In this document: positions 24,064-34,053 of the stretch, in pieces
Numbering within the stretch: position 1 is the stretch's first letter
Layout of the letters: each line of letters begins with the position of its first letter
DNA from: Aplectana chamaeleonis
Taxonomy: Eukaryota; Nematoda; Chromadorea; Rhabditida; Cosmocercidae
Reading direction: 5' to 3'
Length of the DNA: 64,000 nucleotides
Assembly (NCBI GenBank): GCA_029168955.1
Contig: JAPDOI010001507.1
Location: 107,875 to 171,874, forward strand
Translations under genes and position numbers: made by a program
Notes under the pieces: generated by a model
The model's database searches: none
Seen by the model: the letters and a program-made list of their open reading frames with translations, nothing else
What the model was told of the DNA's origin: nothing

Positions 24064-26669
24064 ACTTGCGCGAATTCCTTTGTAGTCATCAGGATGTCAA
24101 TAAAAATATTCCGCCTGGAGATCAAATCAAAAACGCTGAGAAAGCGAAACTCCTAGGACTCAGATGGAATTCGGCAGAGGATACAATCAATATGCAGTTG
24201 ACTGTCGCCTTTATAGAAGTTCATTCGAAAAGAACCGCCTTGAAAGCTGTGGCTTCAACATTTGATCCACTTGGATTGCTGTCACCGTTTCTTATCAAGT
24301 TCAAAATTTTCATTCAGGTTTTGTGGTCAGACGCCTACGACTGGGATCATCCATTTTCAGAGGGAACAAAGGACAAGTGGGAAAAGCTCATCATGGAAGT
24401 AAGTGATGATATTGGACCTATTCCGCGTCTCATAATACCGCCTATAAAAACCGCCAGTTTCGAATTGCACGTTTTTGGTGACACATCAAATCGTGCGTAT
24501 ACATGTTGTTCATATTTGGTTTGCAGGGCAAATAATTTTTTCTCCTCGAATTTGTTGCTGGCAAAGACACGCCTAAATCCAAAGAAAAAATTAACGATGC
24601 CTCGCCTCGAATTACTAGCCACGCTCATCAGTGTACGATTGGCAAAGTTCATTCATTCTGAATTGGACACGCCTTTATCAGCAATCCACATATTTTCGGA
24701 CTCACAGATAGTTCTTCATTGGATTTTTTCAACGAAACCACTGAAAAGTTTTGTCCAAAATCGGATTTCCAACATCAGGAAAATTCAGGAAGAGTTCGAA
24801 CAAAGAAATATCACGCCTAAGTTCCATTACGTACAGTATGATGATAATCCCGCGGACTGCGCAACACGTGGGCTTCCAACGAATGCCTCGTCGGATCATA
24901 TTTGGTGGCGCGGTCCAGAATTCATCAGGTTGCAAGAAAAGGAATGGCCTTACAGTAGCATGGATTTTTCAGCAGCGCCCGTGAATGCGTCTCAGATGGA
25001 CTTGGAGCTGAAATGCCTCGCCAGCACGCAAAAGGAATCGGAAGAAATGTACGCCTCTTATATTTCTTTTCGTTCCACTTCCAGTTATTTGAAACTCGTA
25101 CGATGTGTATGTTATGTTTTCAAATTTCTGCGTTTCCGCATCCTTTTCCGCCTTAAGACTCCCCAGTTGAAGGAACGCCTAGAAAAATCCATCCCCCCTC
25201 TTGCGATTAATGTTTTGGATTGCAAAATTACTGCAGAAGAGTTCATCGCAGCAGACCACTTTCTCTTACTGGAGCACTATAGCGAGAGCGCTGACCAGTT
25301 GCAGCGATTGCCTCTTTCGAAATTCAACGCCCAAGTCGCAGAGGATAAGCTGATACGGCGCCCAAATCGAGTACGTAACACTGACATCGCAATGGAAACA
25401 AAATCGCCTATTCTTTTGGTCCCCAGTCACGCCTTGACAGAAATTATCATTTTGCATTTCCACAAACGAGCCATGCATGGTGGTGTGCAATCAACAACGG
25501 CGGCTTTACAAGCGAAATTTTTCATCCCAAAAGCTCGCTCGGTTGTGTCAAAAGTCCATCGTCGATGTATTGTTTGCAGAAGAGCAAATGCTCACGCCTA
25601 TCGTTACCCCAACATGCCTTGTTTCCCTGAAGAACGAGTGACTAGGTGTCGTCCATTTCAAAAGGTTGGTCTGGACTATCTGGGACCAATGCTCTACCGC
25701 GACGAGTCGAATACGCCTTCAAAAATTTGGGTCTGCCTCTACACTTGCATGGCCACACGTGCTGTACACTTGGAGGGTATAAAAAATAATACTGCTGTGG
25801 AATTCATCATGGCTTTTCGAAGGTTCATCGCTCGTAGAGGGACCCCGGAAATTGTAATGAGTGATAACTCGTCCACTTTCAAGTCAGGTAGTGAATGCCT
25901 TACGCACGTGTTTTCCGATTCATCGTTCATGGATTTCCATGTGAATCGCAATATCGTTTGGAAATTTATCACTCCTCTGTCTCCCTGGAAGGGAGGATTA
26001 TACGAGAGGCTCGTGGGTATTTTCAAAAACGCCTTTAAGAAGACAGTAGGACGTGCGATTCTGCCTTTTGAGCAGTTCCAAACGTTGGTTGTGGAAGCCG
26101 AATCGATTCTGAACTCGCGTCCCCTCACCTACATTACGTCATCGCAATCAGATGTGAGGGTCATTAGGCCAGTTAATTTTATTTCGCCCGAAGTTCAACT
26201 GCAAATCCCCTTTTCTGACACTCGCGAGGACAGCGATTACGTAGAATCGACAAAAGAACGCCTATTAGAATGGCATCAGAGCACCGTCGCTAACCTTGAT
26301 CACTTTTGGAAGCTGTGGCATACAGATTATTTGCTTGCCATCGCTGAACGCAACCAGCAGAGGATTCGTCAGGGAAGATCGACCCCGCACATACCATCGA
26401 TCAATGATGTTGTCATCGTAGCCGATGACTCACTGCCGCGAAGAAGTTGGCCACTGGGTTTAGTAATAGGACTAAACAAGACAGAGAATGGAACAGTTAG
26501 ATCCGCAATCATTCGCACGCCTAGAGGAAGACATCTTGAAAGGCCTATAAACCATCTGTATCCCTTAAAATTGAGCGCTACGGAGAATTATGGCGAAAAA
26601 GGAGAGCGTTCATCACTCCCTAGTAGCGTGCAGCCGCATCGAGCGTGTAAACAGGCCAGAGGTTTTTGA
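24060..26669 (+). CDS. BEL/Pao Pol, second part: RT thumb, RNase H, integrase, DUF5641-like tail
   Basis: 869 residues. It opens with MNLREF, a typical mid-RT segment, then FDPLGLLSPF (68-77). RNase H-like residues include FGDTS (Asp141), MPRLELLA (Glu184) and FSDSQIVLHWI (Asp214). The integrase zinc region has His466/468, His473, Cys503 and Cys506. The integrase core triad is Asp539 (GLDYLG), Asp602 (MSDNSSTF) and Glu649 (WKGGLYERLV). The C-terminal block with WPLGLV and ...HLERPINHLYPL is the DUF5641-type end usual in BEL/Pao. All catalytic residues seem present. It overlaps the preceding frame by 4 bases (ATGA at 24060). It is probably not an independent gene but the rest of one polyprotein. 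The tail beyond residue 840 is not conserved-looking. Confidence 0.92.
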   Translation: MNLREFLCSHQDVNKNIPPGDQIKNAEKAKLLGLRWNSAEDTINMQLTVAFIEVHSKRTALKAVASTFDPLGLLSPFLIKFKIFIQVLWSDAYDWDHPFSEGTKDKWEKLIMEVSDDIGPIPRLIIPPIKTASFELHVFGDTSNRAYTCCSYLVCRANNFFSSNLLLAKTRLNPKKKLTMPRLELLATLISVRLAKFIHSELDTPLSAIHIFSDSQIVLHWIFSTKPLKSFVQNRISNIRKIQEEFEQRNITPKFHYVQYDDNPADCATRGLPTNASSDHIWWRGPEFIRLQEKEWPYSSMDFSAAPVNASQMDLELKCLASTQKESEEMYASYISFRSTSSYLKLVRCVCYVFKFLRFRILFRLKTPQLKERLEKSIPPLAINVLDCKITAEEFIAADHFLLLEHYSESADQLQRLPLSKFNAQVAEDKLIRRPNRVRNTDIAMETKSPILLVPSHALTEIIILHFHKRAMHGGVQSTTAALQAKFFIPKARSVVSKVHRRCIVCRRANAHAYRYPNMPCFPEERVTRCRPFQKVGLDYLGPMLYRDESNTPSKIWVCLYTCMATRAVHLEGIKNNTAVEFIMAFRRFIARRGTPEIVMSDNSSTFKSGSECLTHVFSDSSFMDFHVNRNIVWKFITPLSPWKGGLYERLVGIFKNAFKKTVGRAILPFEQFQTLVVEAESILNSRPLTYITSSQSDVRVIRPVNFISPEVQLQIPFSDTREDSDYVESTKERLLEWHQSTVANLDHFWKLWHTDYLLAIAERNQQRIRQGRSTPHIPSINDVVIVADDSLPRRSWPLGLVIGLNKTENGTVRSAIIRTPRGRHLERPINHLYPLKLSATENYGEKGERSSLPSSVQPHRACKQARGF

Positions 26670-27304
26670 TCGGTCGCGTATCGATCAAGTATTACACCTA
26701 TATTGTCAATACTCTCGCCTAATACTGATTACCAGTCAAAAAACCTTGAATCTCACAAAAACGCCATCGATGATTTAAAGGACCTGTCAGTAATCATGCT
26801 CCACGGCTAACACCGATTACGGTTAAATCCGAAATTACTATTTTCGTGATTTTCGCCTCTATTCTGCCTTCCTTTCAGTTCTCGCCTTTCTCCTTCATGA
26901 TGGATACGATCACAGCACCTACTCCAACCTATTCGTGAAAAAAGGATCCCATTTGTTCGCCATTTCCATAGTTTTTCGGATGTTTCTTCCGAAGTGAACC
27001 AAACGCACTCATTCCCCGAGTGAACATTTTCGCCTCCATTATGGACCTTTAATTGTTCTAACAGGTCATCATTGCTTTAGTACGCCTACTCATGATGTTT
27101 TTTAATTTCGTCGACTTTGAAATCATTCCATTTCGCATTTGATTTTTTTTGAATTGATGGATTGGTGCCGGTGCGAGTCGAATTGACTTGCTGTTCAGTT
27201 CATGTTTCGTTTTTTTTGCAACACTTCATCCATGAACACGCCTATACCATAACGAATCGAGCTGATTGGTATTTATGAAAAAAAAATTTTTTTCGTCACT
27301 TCAG
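26670..27304 (+). other. BEL/Pao spacer between pol and ORF3, ending in a splice-acceptor-like site
   Basis: Non-coding, 635 bp, with at least six CGCCT motifs. It ends in TTTTTTTCGTCACTTCAG (27287-27304), an excellent match to a nematode 3' splice site, 44 bases before the ORF3 ATG at 27349. Confidence 0.7.
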
Positions 27305-27348
27305 ATTTTCGCGTTGTGCTTGTTGCGTTGAATCGCGCTAATATCATC

Positions 27349-28896
27349 ATGTCCCCCTTTGTTTTTGAAAATGTCGCCTATCTCTTCGCAACCCCACGCA
27401 TTCCAGACAGGAGACGTTCTGTGGTTGTGCTCGCAATGACCGAAAGGACTGGTGACGACATTCACACCTCGAAGGGCCATCGTAGTGAAGCTCGCAACAG
27501 CGACGGTCAAGGACCAGCTGTTGTCAACTCTGTAGCCATGGAGCTCGACTCGAGCTCCATCGATGCGATGACGCCTACCGACAAGGTTCCCGATGGTGTT
27601 GAAGAAGATCTCTTCCGACGTGTCGTTAACGCCATTCCGAATATGCTGGAGGCTGCAAAGTCGAAGCCTAACTTCCTAGCTGGGCCTGCCTCGATCCACG
27701 CAACCGTGCCTTGTCCGCTGACAGTCTTGGAGAAGGTCCAACTGCTGTGTGATGGTGGAGACCCCAATGGAGTGACGTCGGAATTTGTCGACGACTGCTC
27801 GTCTTCGAAGCTTGTTCCAGACAAGTATCGCTTCGCCGTAGACTTGGCTCAGTCTCTCACGTTGGCGCTCAACGTCGACCATGTCTTCACTATTCCGCAG
27901 TTGCCTAATCGGGATTTTCGACACATTGACGCCTACCTCAAGGATGAACTCTACTTGAATTTACGTGAAAAGGTGACGGGAGAGATCATCACGCCTACTC
28001 CCACTCAAATTAAGGATGGACTGGACGGCGACTTCACTATCTTCTGTGTCACCCAAGCACTCAAAGCGCTCAATGGTCACTGTAAGGCGCTAACCTCTCT
28101 TCACATCGAAGTCTCTCAATCTTCCTGGACCGACGTCAGCAAGATCTTTGGATGGATTCAAGACGCAACTACCCTGATCGCCAACATAAATACGCAGCGA
28201 TCAATTGTAGAGCGCAAACTACTTCCAAGAGTCTTCGATCCGTCTCCAGAGTTATCAAACCTGGCATCAAGCTTGGTACGCTTTGGTGTCTCGCCGATCA
28301 AAATCAATTCGCTCTTCGCTGACGCCGATACAACGTTGAACTACGCCTACGATATCATTTCGAAGCTCCGTACTTTCCTTCAGTCGCACCTGAACGAGCA
28401 ACTCGAGAAACCAACACATTCTTCACGCTCGCTCAAGCGCCCATCGCATGACGATAATTTAGTCGTCAACAGAAGAAGGAGCCGTTTAACCTCGCGCGCC
28501 CTCCAGCCTGGCTCATCAAGATCCAGTAACCACGCCTCAATGTCACTACCGCCACCTAACTATAATGGTTGTGTTTTCTGTGGAAGCCGCTCCCACTACA
28601 GTGCTGCATGCCGACGCACACGCAAGTTGTCGGACAGAGCCATGTCACTGGTGAGAGGCGGTCGGTGCTTGAAGTGCCTCGGTCGTCATGAGCCTGGACA
28701 ATGCAAGCGCAGAAGTTGGTGCTTGTGCTGCCATTCGTACACTCATCATCAAGCCTTATGCGGTGAAGGGGAGACAACGGAGAACGATATCCAGGTTCCG
28801 CTTGAAGAATACTACGAAATGATGAGCAAGCTGGCCGAGGACTCGTTTACCTCGCACACCGCTCACAAGAGGGCAAGACGTGAGAGAGAAGGTTAA
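27349..28896 (+). CDS. BEL/Pao ORF3: Gag-like protein with three CCHC zinc knuckles
   Basis: About 515 residues from the ATG at 27349. The open frame extends upstream to 27316 without an earlier ATG. Roughly the first 350 residues look helical and match no family I can name. A basic stretch follows (RSLKRPSHDD, NRRRSRL), then CVFCGSRSHYSAAC (CX2CX4HX4C), CLKCLGRHEPGQC and CLCCHSYTHHQALC, and a Lys/Arg-rich end (HKRARREREG). The knuckle block is laid out like the one in this element's own Gag: CxFC...H...C, R/K-rich with SDR, CxKC...H..C, CxxC..HH..LC. I infer a second, Gag-derived RNA-binding protein. There is no signal peptide or membrane segment, so it is not an envelope-type ORF. It is probably expressed from a separate mRNA using the acceptor at 27304. 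The long uninterrupted frame argues that it is maintained. Confidence 0.8.
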   Translation: MSPFVFENVAYLFATPRIPDRRRSVVVLAMTERTGDDIHTSKGHRSEARNSDGQGPAVVNSVAMELDSSSIDAMTPTDKVPDGVEEDLFRRVVNAIPNMLEAAKSKPNFLAGPASIHATVPCPLTVLEKVQLLCDGGDPNGVTSEFVDDCSSSKLVPDKYRFAVDLAQSLTLALNVDHVFTIPQLPNRDFRHIDAYLKDELYLNLREKVTGEIITPTPTQIKDGLDGDFTIFCVTQALKALNGHCKALTSLHIEVSQSSWTDVSKIFGWIQDATTLIANINTQRSIVERKLLPRVFDPSPELSNLASSLVRFGVSPIKINSLFADADTTLNYAYDIISKLRTFLQSHLNEQLEKPTHSSRSLKRPSHDDNLVVNRRRSRLTSRALQPGSSRSSNHASMSLPPPNYNGCVFCGSRSHYSAACRRTRKLSDRAMSLVRGGRCLKCLGRHEPGQCKRRSWCLCCHSYTHHQALCGEGETTENDIQVPLEEYYEMMSKLAEDSFTSHTAHKRARREREG

Positions 28897-29854
28897 GATG
28901 TCATCTCACCTCCCACACACGCCTACCCTTAGACATTGTTCAGACTAACGCCTTTATTGTTCGATTTTATTGCAGTTGCTAACAGTAAGTTCGTTTTATC
29001 ATACGGCAGCTCTTCTACGACGCCTAAAAATGCTTGAGCCGTGTGAACGCCAACAAAAGCCTAAATCTTCCAGCACTTCGACTTTTTAATGCCCCTCCAG
29101 ATGTGAACGCCTATATACTACCTGAGCATTTCGACGATCATCGACACGTGAACGCCTAGATGTTTCCTGAGCATTTCGATGCTCATTGACACGTGAACAC
29201 CTAGATGTTTTTTGAGGATTTCGATGCTCCTCGAGACGTGAACGCCTAGAAACGCTAGTTCGTAACGTGGAGGAAGGCCACGTCAAATTCTTTTATTTCT
29301 TGTATTATTTGCACTTTCGGTCTGAGCTGGATTAGTCTCTCCCCGAGGAAAACCTTCCCCTTGAGGTCAGACATCCTCGTCAATTTCGGTGCAAACACGC
29401 ACTAAGTAGGAAGTTCTAACGTAAACGATCTCGAAGCAGCTCGACACAAGTTATCAACTCGCTCAACGCAACAAGCCAGTCATCTTCATCAATCAGTTCG
29501 ACTTCCATAGCCAATCTCCATCACCATGATATGCAATAATCACAATGCGTTCACATCGTTCAATATATATTCATGTTTGTTATATTTATTTCTTACGTGT
29601 TATCCGCAATCGTTTTTTTTTGCTGTTCGTAGTAACCTCCCCCTCGTTCATAATCGTTCATTCACCCCGTGGTAGTGTTTCTAGATGTTTGTAAAGGGAT
29701 TGCTGGCTGAGAATGGCCCCACTCAAATTCTCATCGACCGTTCCGCCCAATGTCAATACCCATGCATACATCGTCTAACTCGTCATATTCCGGTTACCTC
29801 GTCTTAACCCGTGGTGTCTGCTCCACGGTGGTATCAGCTTCGTCCGGGCCCCAG
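28897..29854 (+). other. BEL/Pao 3' non-coding region
   Basis: Contains six CGCCT motifs up to 29250 and a 45-bp tandem repeat. The part next to the 3' LTR (29260-29854) has no obvious ORF. I see no convincing polypurine tract directly before the LTR (the last bases read GTCCGGGCCCCAG). Confidence 0.6.
29103..29250. repeat. 45-bp tandem repeat in the BEL/Pao 3' region
   Basis: About three units starting GTGAACGCCTA and containing TGAGCATTTCGA, 45 bp apart, plus a partial fourth GTGAACGCCTAGAAACG. A more degenerate unit (GTGAACGCCAAC) precedes at about 29041. Each unit holds one CGCCT (one unit has CACCT). Confidence 0.85.
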
Positions 29855-30205
29855 TGTCGTGTCAGCACGACTTATTCAAATTCCGCGCCATGGTACCGTA
29901 ACCAGTCGACGCGCCGCAGCAGGCAATCCCAAAATCAGCGAACGACTTTCCAATTCTCGCTCCTGCTGGCGCACGTTACGGCCGCGCCGTCGATGCCCAC
30001 ACTCTGGCCCGTTTGAATTTCCCCTCGCCTTGGGGAATTATTCTCTGCTGGGCCCACACTCTTCGAGGAACGGTCGCCCCAAGGGACCCTTTTTAGGTAT
30101 TGTTGTTATTTAATGTTTTGCATAATTTGTTTAATTGCGGATAAACACTTGTTAAAACAAGTCTAAAAGGGAAATGGGAAACAACTAGGAACCACCGACG
30201 CGACA
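29855..30205 (+). repeat. 3' LTR of BEL/Pao element
   Basis: 351 bp, TGTCG...CGACA ends, nearly identical to 19736-20085. Followed by CCCCC, the target duplication. Confidence 0.95.
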
Positions 30206-31149
30206 CCCCCCACCCGAAGTCTCGTCCAAGCTCTGCGGCAGCGAATTTGCCTAGGCCGCGCCACGGCGTAGTGGTAGGTCTTGAGAGCGGCGTCTTGAGA
30301 GAGTTAAGGGTCTCGACGCTCGGATGCGATAAGGCGCTTCCCCAGAAAGGTCTAGTGCTAGTCAAGTCTCGCCTAAGGCCAAGCATCTTGTGCTAACATT
30401 GTGGTAGGTTCTCTTGACCAGTTCCGACACAATTCAACCCCATTGACAGATTTTGCAGCCATCCTGATTAAAAAGGTCTGAGATTAAGAGAGTAAGTATA
30501 ATCGATGAATATTTCTACACAGTAATACTCGCAGTAAATGAGAGCTGAGAACTTGTTTTTAAAATCGGAGCTATCACTTGTAAATTTGATTAAATTTATG
30601 CGAAAAGTAGGAAAAACTATTCGGAAATTTAAAAAAAAATATTTCCTGCAGTCGCGGGCGTCGGTGGCAGGTTGAGAAGCAGGATTGGCGATTCAGCCTG
30701 CCACCGACGCCCGCCAGAGCGTCGATATCCCGCCCAATGTAAGCCGTGACAAGCACAAACACCTCACATTCCAGTGCAGCGTATACATTGTGGGCTGCCA
30801 TTTCCGCGCTCTACACGAGAGAGTGTTAAAGAAAAACAGTGCGGACACTGCAACACGTTGCCCCGAAAATTCCGCCACATATGAGACATAACCACGAAAA
30901 CTTCGGCGGTCATGAGTCATGCCGAAACCTCCGCCGATCAGCCAGACTCGATCGATTTGGTTGGGAAAGGGGCGTTTTGTCCGGCCACCGACCCCCGCGA
31001 TTGCCTGAGACTCGGCCTTGGGCAGACGGCCATTTCTCAGGATATCGGTAGGTGAAGGGTTGGCAAACACATATGCATCAAGTAAAAAAGTATGAGACAG
31101 AAAGTGGTTCCCAGTTAAAAACCTCCAATGAATTTTCAGCTGAAGCGGA
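30206..31149. other. unassigned flank right of the LTR element
   Basis: Only a GC-rich hairpin (30654-30714) stands out. Its CCACCGACSCCCGC word recurs at about 30980. No gene recognised. Confidence 0.5.
30654..30714. repeat. perfect 18-bp stem, 25-base loop
   Basis: GCGGGCGTCGGTGGCAGG (30654-30671) is the exact reverse complement of 30697-30714. It could be a MITE core or a structured RNA; no further support. Confidence 0.85.
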
Positions 31150-31262
31150 AGCTCTAATAGAGGGGGGTGTTCTATTTTCCAACCTCCAGCGAGGGGGGGT
31201 TCGTTTAGAGGAAGGAGCTAAAACAGAGGGGGGGGGTGTTCAATAACAGGAAATACGGTATA
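31150..31262 (+). repeat. MITE end fragment, related to 16483-16590
   Basis: CAACCTCCAGCG, G-runs, GGTGTTCAATAACAGGAAAT and ACGGTATA match the complement of 16483-16590. Partial copy. Confidence 0.6.
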
Positions 31263-31384
31263 TGCTAAAGAAAATGCAATCTCACCTCAATTACTCGTTT
31301 AGGCGGAAAAAGGGGTTTAGATGCATGGTGGTTGTGCGCACTGTAAAGGGCTCGAATCCGTTGACCTCGGTTGCCTGTGGTGCA

Positions 31385-31430
31385 TTTAAAGGCAGCAGAC
31401 ACGCTCAAAAATGGTATCTATTTTGAGGCA
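31385..31430. repeat. single TTTAAAGGCAGCA...CACGCTC MITE end
   Basis: ATTTAAAGGCAGCAGACACG matches the end of the inverted-repeat element at 42648-43112, but no opposite end lies nearby, so it is a truncated copy. Confidence 0.55.
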
Positions 31431-31744
31431 TAAATCGAAGGTTTTTAGCTGGTATTATGGGAAACTAAAAAAACAACGAAAACTGTAGACAAATAGAGGA
31501 ATAACTATTGTTTTTGTTATCAGGTGAAAGTGGACGAGTTACGCCGTGAGCGGTTGGAACACCGATTATTAGCGACAAAATGGTTGAGTGAGCGAAACCG
31601 ATAGATTTTTACAGCCTGTACCAGAACGCTCAGCTTATTGGAAGCATCAAAACTAGCTAAAGTGACCGCAATCGGACGGGACTTAGAATCATAGAAAGTG
31701 TTTCCACTACTCCATAATGGTGAAGTGAAAGCCATGCATCACGA

Positions 31745-32235
31745 CCAGGGTTAGGCTAGGAACTAGCAACGGTCATTCTCATTCTGTTACCCCCACGTGC
31801 GGTCGACTCTAACTCCATTCTCCATCCGCACTTCAGCTCACGATTCAACAAGTGCGAGCTATTATCACCATCCACCTCAGCCCACGTCTCAACAAGTGCG
31901 AGCTGCTGTCACCTCTCCACTCACCAGTAACCCTTCCCATTCCTACCGAGTCGTCTCCTAACTCGTCAGACTGCTTCCCTTCCCCTACCAACTCAACTCG
32001 TCTCAGAACTCGTTAATCTGCACTGCATTCCTACTACAACTGCTTCATCACCCTCAACCGACCCACGCCCTCCTGTTCAACGAGCGGCAGTCCTTTCGCC
32101 TCGAATCTCCTGCTCCTGGAACTACACGACTCCCGCTGAAAATGGAAACACCTCGCTGCTGTCAACCTGTTCGCCATACTAAGCCGCCGAGTCTCAATCC
32201 TACTCCAACTACGATCGAAAACGATGTGAAGCTAC
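31745..32235 (+). other. probable 5' untranslated region of the CR1-type LINE
   Basis: A C/T-rich stretch with the word CAACAAGTGCGAGCT twice, 44 bp apart (about 31848 and 31892), and repeated AACTCGTC words. A first ATG at about 32141 opens a short frame that ends before the ORF1 frame, so an indel may separate the true start from the rest. The 5' boundary is a guess. Confidence 0.4.
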
Positions 32236-33056
32236 TTGCTGGAAGACGAATCTCTACCACTTCATCTTTGCACTGTCATGGCGGTGCTACTAGAAGATAG
32301 AAAACAACTGATTTCTGTACTCTGTCGAAACCGTGAGTCAGAATGTGAAATGATGTCACTGAGGGCGGAGAATGAGCTACTCAAAAAATCTCACAATACC
32401 AAAACACTTCATGTGGATGCTATTTCTCATCCTTCCAGCGATTCCATTACTATTTCGAATACAACTCCACCATCTGTATTACAGTCTGTTTCATTTGAGG
32501 AAAAGGAGCGCAGCCGCTCAGTAGTTGTTATCGGTTTGCCTGAGAGTCACTCTAGATTATCCACTGCACGTGCTTGGGATGATTATTTGTCTGTACATCG
32601 AATTCTCGATTTTCTACAAATCCAGTGCTTACCGATTTCAGTTTTCCGTATGGGTCGTTTTAATTCAACCCCAGGCTTGTGAAAATCGTGTTCCCCTCGT
32701 CTTACTTTGCCAGTCATGTAATACGTTCTGCTCGTAATCTCAAGCGCTTTTCGATTCCTAAACTTTTCATTAGGGCCTCCCTTACTAGAGAGGAAAGGAA
32801 TCAAGCTCGCGCTGAGAGACTAGCAAAACGTAATGGATCACACAGCCAATCCCATTCGACGTCAACAAACTCGACCCAGTCTACTACTGCCCATAACAGA
32901 TCTCCCATACATTCTCCTGAGTCACCTCATCATTCTTGTGAGCATATTGTTCCGCTCAATTCAAGCATCTTATCTGAACCGTCTCATAGGAAAATGATTG
33001 AAAATAGCATGATTTCCTCCCAACAAGGTCAACCAAATGGCAATCAGGGAAACTAA
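32236..33056 (+). pseudogene. CR1-type LINE ORF1, frameshifted
   Basis: The first frame (32236-32682) has an acidic/Leu heptad-like stretch that may form a coiled coil (about residues 20-55), then RSVVVIGLPES and VFRMGRF. The next frame (32679-33056) continues with VKIVFPSSYFA, LFIRASLTREER and a Ser/His-rich tail. Together they match the RNA-binding ORF1 of CR1/L2-like nematode LINEs. A one-base change near 32680 splits them. It ends 30 bp before ORF2, the usual tandem arrangement. Confidence 0.75.
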
Positions 33057-33085
33057 TAGAGGATCCTCGGTCTGATGTATCATTT

Positions 33086-34053
33086 ATGAAATGTTTTTAC
33101 GCGAACATCAGATCTCTTTCTAGGAATAGCATCTATGTGAACAAAGTCTTGAGTACTCACTATGACATTTTGATTTTTTCTGAGACTTGGCTTAAAACTA
33201 ACCATACCATTGCTTCTTTACTGACGGATTTGCATAACGAATACGACGTGTGGCGTTGCGATAGGCCTAAGAAAAGTGGTGGGGGAGTCATAATTTTGAT
33301 TCACAATAGGCTCGCAAGTACTGTTACCCATTCTGCATCTGTCATTAATGCATACGAATTGATTGCAGTTGACATACTGGATAACGTGTCCGCTTTCAGA
33401 GTTATAGCTGTCTATAAACCCCTAATTGCAATGCTGAGGCACAAAACCAACTTACAGGGCTACTAAGTGATCTAGTCTCATGTGAATCTCCAGCCATTAT
33501 CATAGGTGATTTTAACATGCCAGGTATCAACTGGTGTTCTAAAGATATCAGAAGCCCAGGAGAGTTTTCTTCTTTCTTAGAGATGCTCAATTCTCACGGA
33601 TTAGCCCAATTCGTACATGAAACCACTAGAGGCACAAAAATTTTGGATCTTCTCTTATCAAACGATCCTTCACTTGTTAGCGATGTATCAGTTGTTGACC
33701 CAGCTGGGCTTGGTGACCATAACAGCATTGTTTTCAAGATACGTTGTTTTGTCGAGATGCCGATTCCTGTATACTTCCAAGATTACTCAAAATGTGATTA
33801 CAAAGAAATCTGCGAAACACTCAGCCAAATACGTTGGCTAGAGTCATTGAACTCATTGGCAACAGTCAATGAAAGATATGAACTGTTTCTAGGAATACTT
33901 CATGATGCTATTTCATTTTTCATTCCATGGAAATTGAGTAGCTCACATAGATTCCGTTACCTACCCCCCTATTTAGAAAACATGATGCAACATCGCGTCC
34001 ACTTATTCCACCTAGTCAAAAATACTGGACTATGGGACAATTATAGAAGGTAT
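33086..34053 (+). pseudogene. CR1-type LINE ORF2, endonuclease part, frameshifted
   Basis: It opens MKCFYANIRSLSRN (Asn of the endonuclease), then FSETWL (catalytic Glu) and KSGGGVIILI. The frame changes by an indel near 33430 and continues with IIIGDFNMPGINW (Asp, Asn) and GLGDHNSIVF (Asp-His). The endonuclease motifs are all present. At 34043-34053 the coding sequence is interrupted by a younger RTE copy flanked by ATAGAAGGTAT. The same codon frame resumes at 35035. Confidence 0.9.

Larger units (their letters stand above)
19736..30205 (+). mobile_element. complete BEL/Pao LTR retrotransposon
   Basis: The element has two LTRs in direct orientation (350 and 351 bp), CCCCC on both outer sides as a 5-bp target duplication (ambiguous because of the C-run), and a primer site directly after the 5' LTR. 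It carries gag, pol in the order protease-RT-RNase H-integrase, and a third ORF. The zinc knuckles after a DUF1759-like Gag, the YVDN RT box, the TMPRLELLA segment and the C-terminal DUF5641-like block are BEL/Pao features. The LTRs differ at 5 substitutions and one indel, so the insertion is fairly young. This copy still has an in-frame UAG after gag and a one-base frame change in pol. Confidence 0.95.

Noticed and set aside
27349..28896. ORF3 as an envelope gene
   Set aside because: No signal peptide, no transmembrane segment and no glycosylated ectodomain pattern. Instead it has three nucleic-acid-binding zinc knuckles.
32486..32493. CTGTTTCA, the core of nematode piRNA upstream motifs
   Set aside because: A single 8-mer within the LINE ORF1 coding part, without the surrounding motif. 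Expected by chance.
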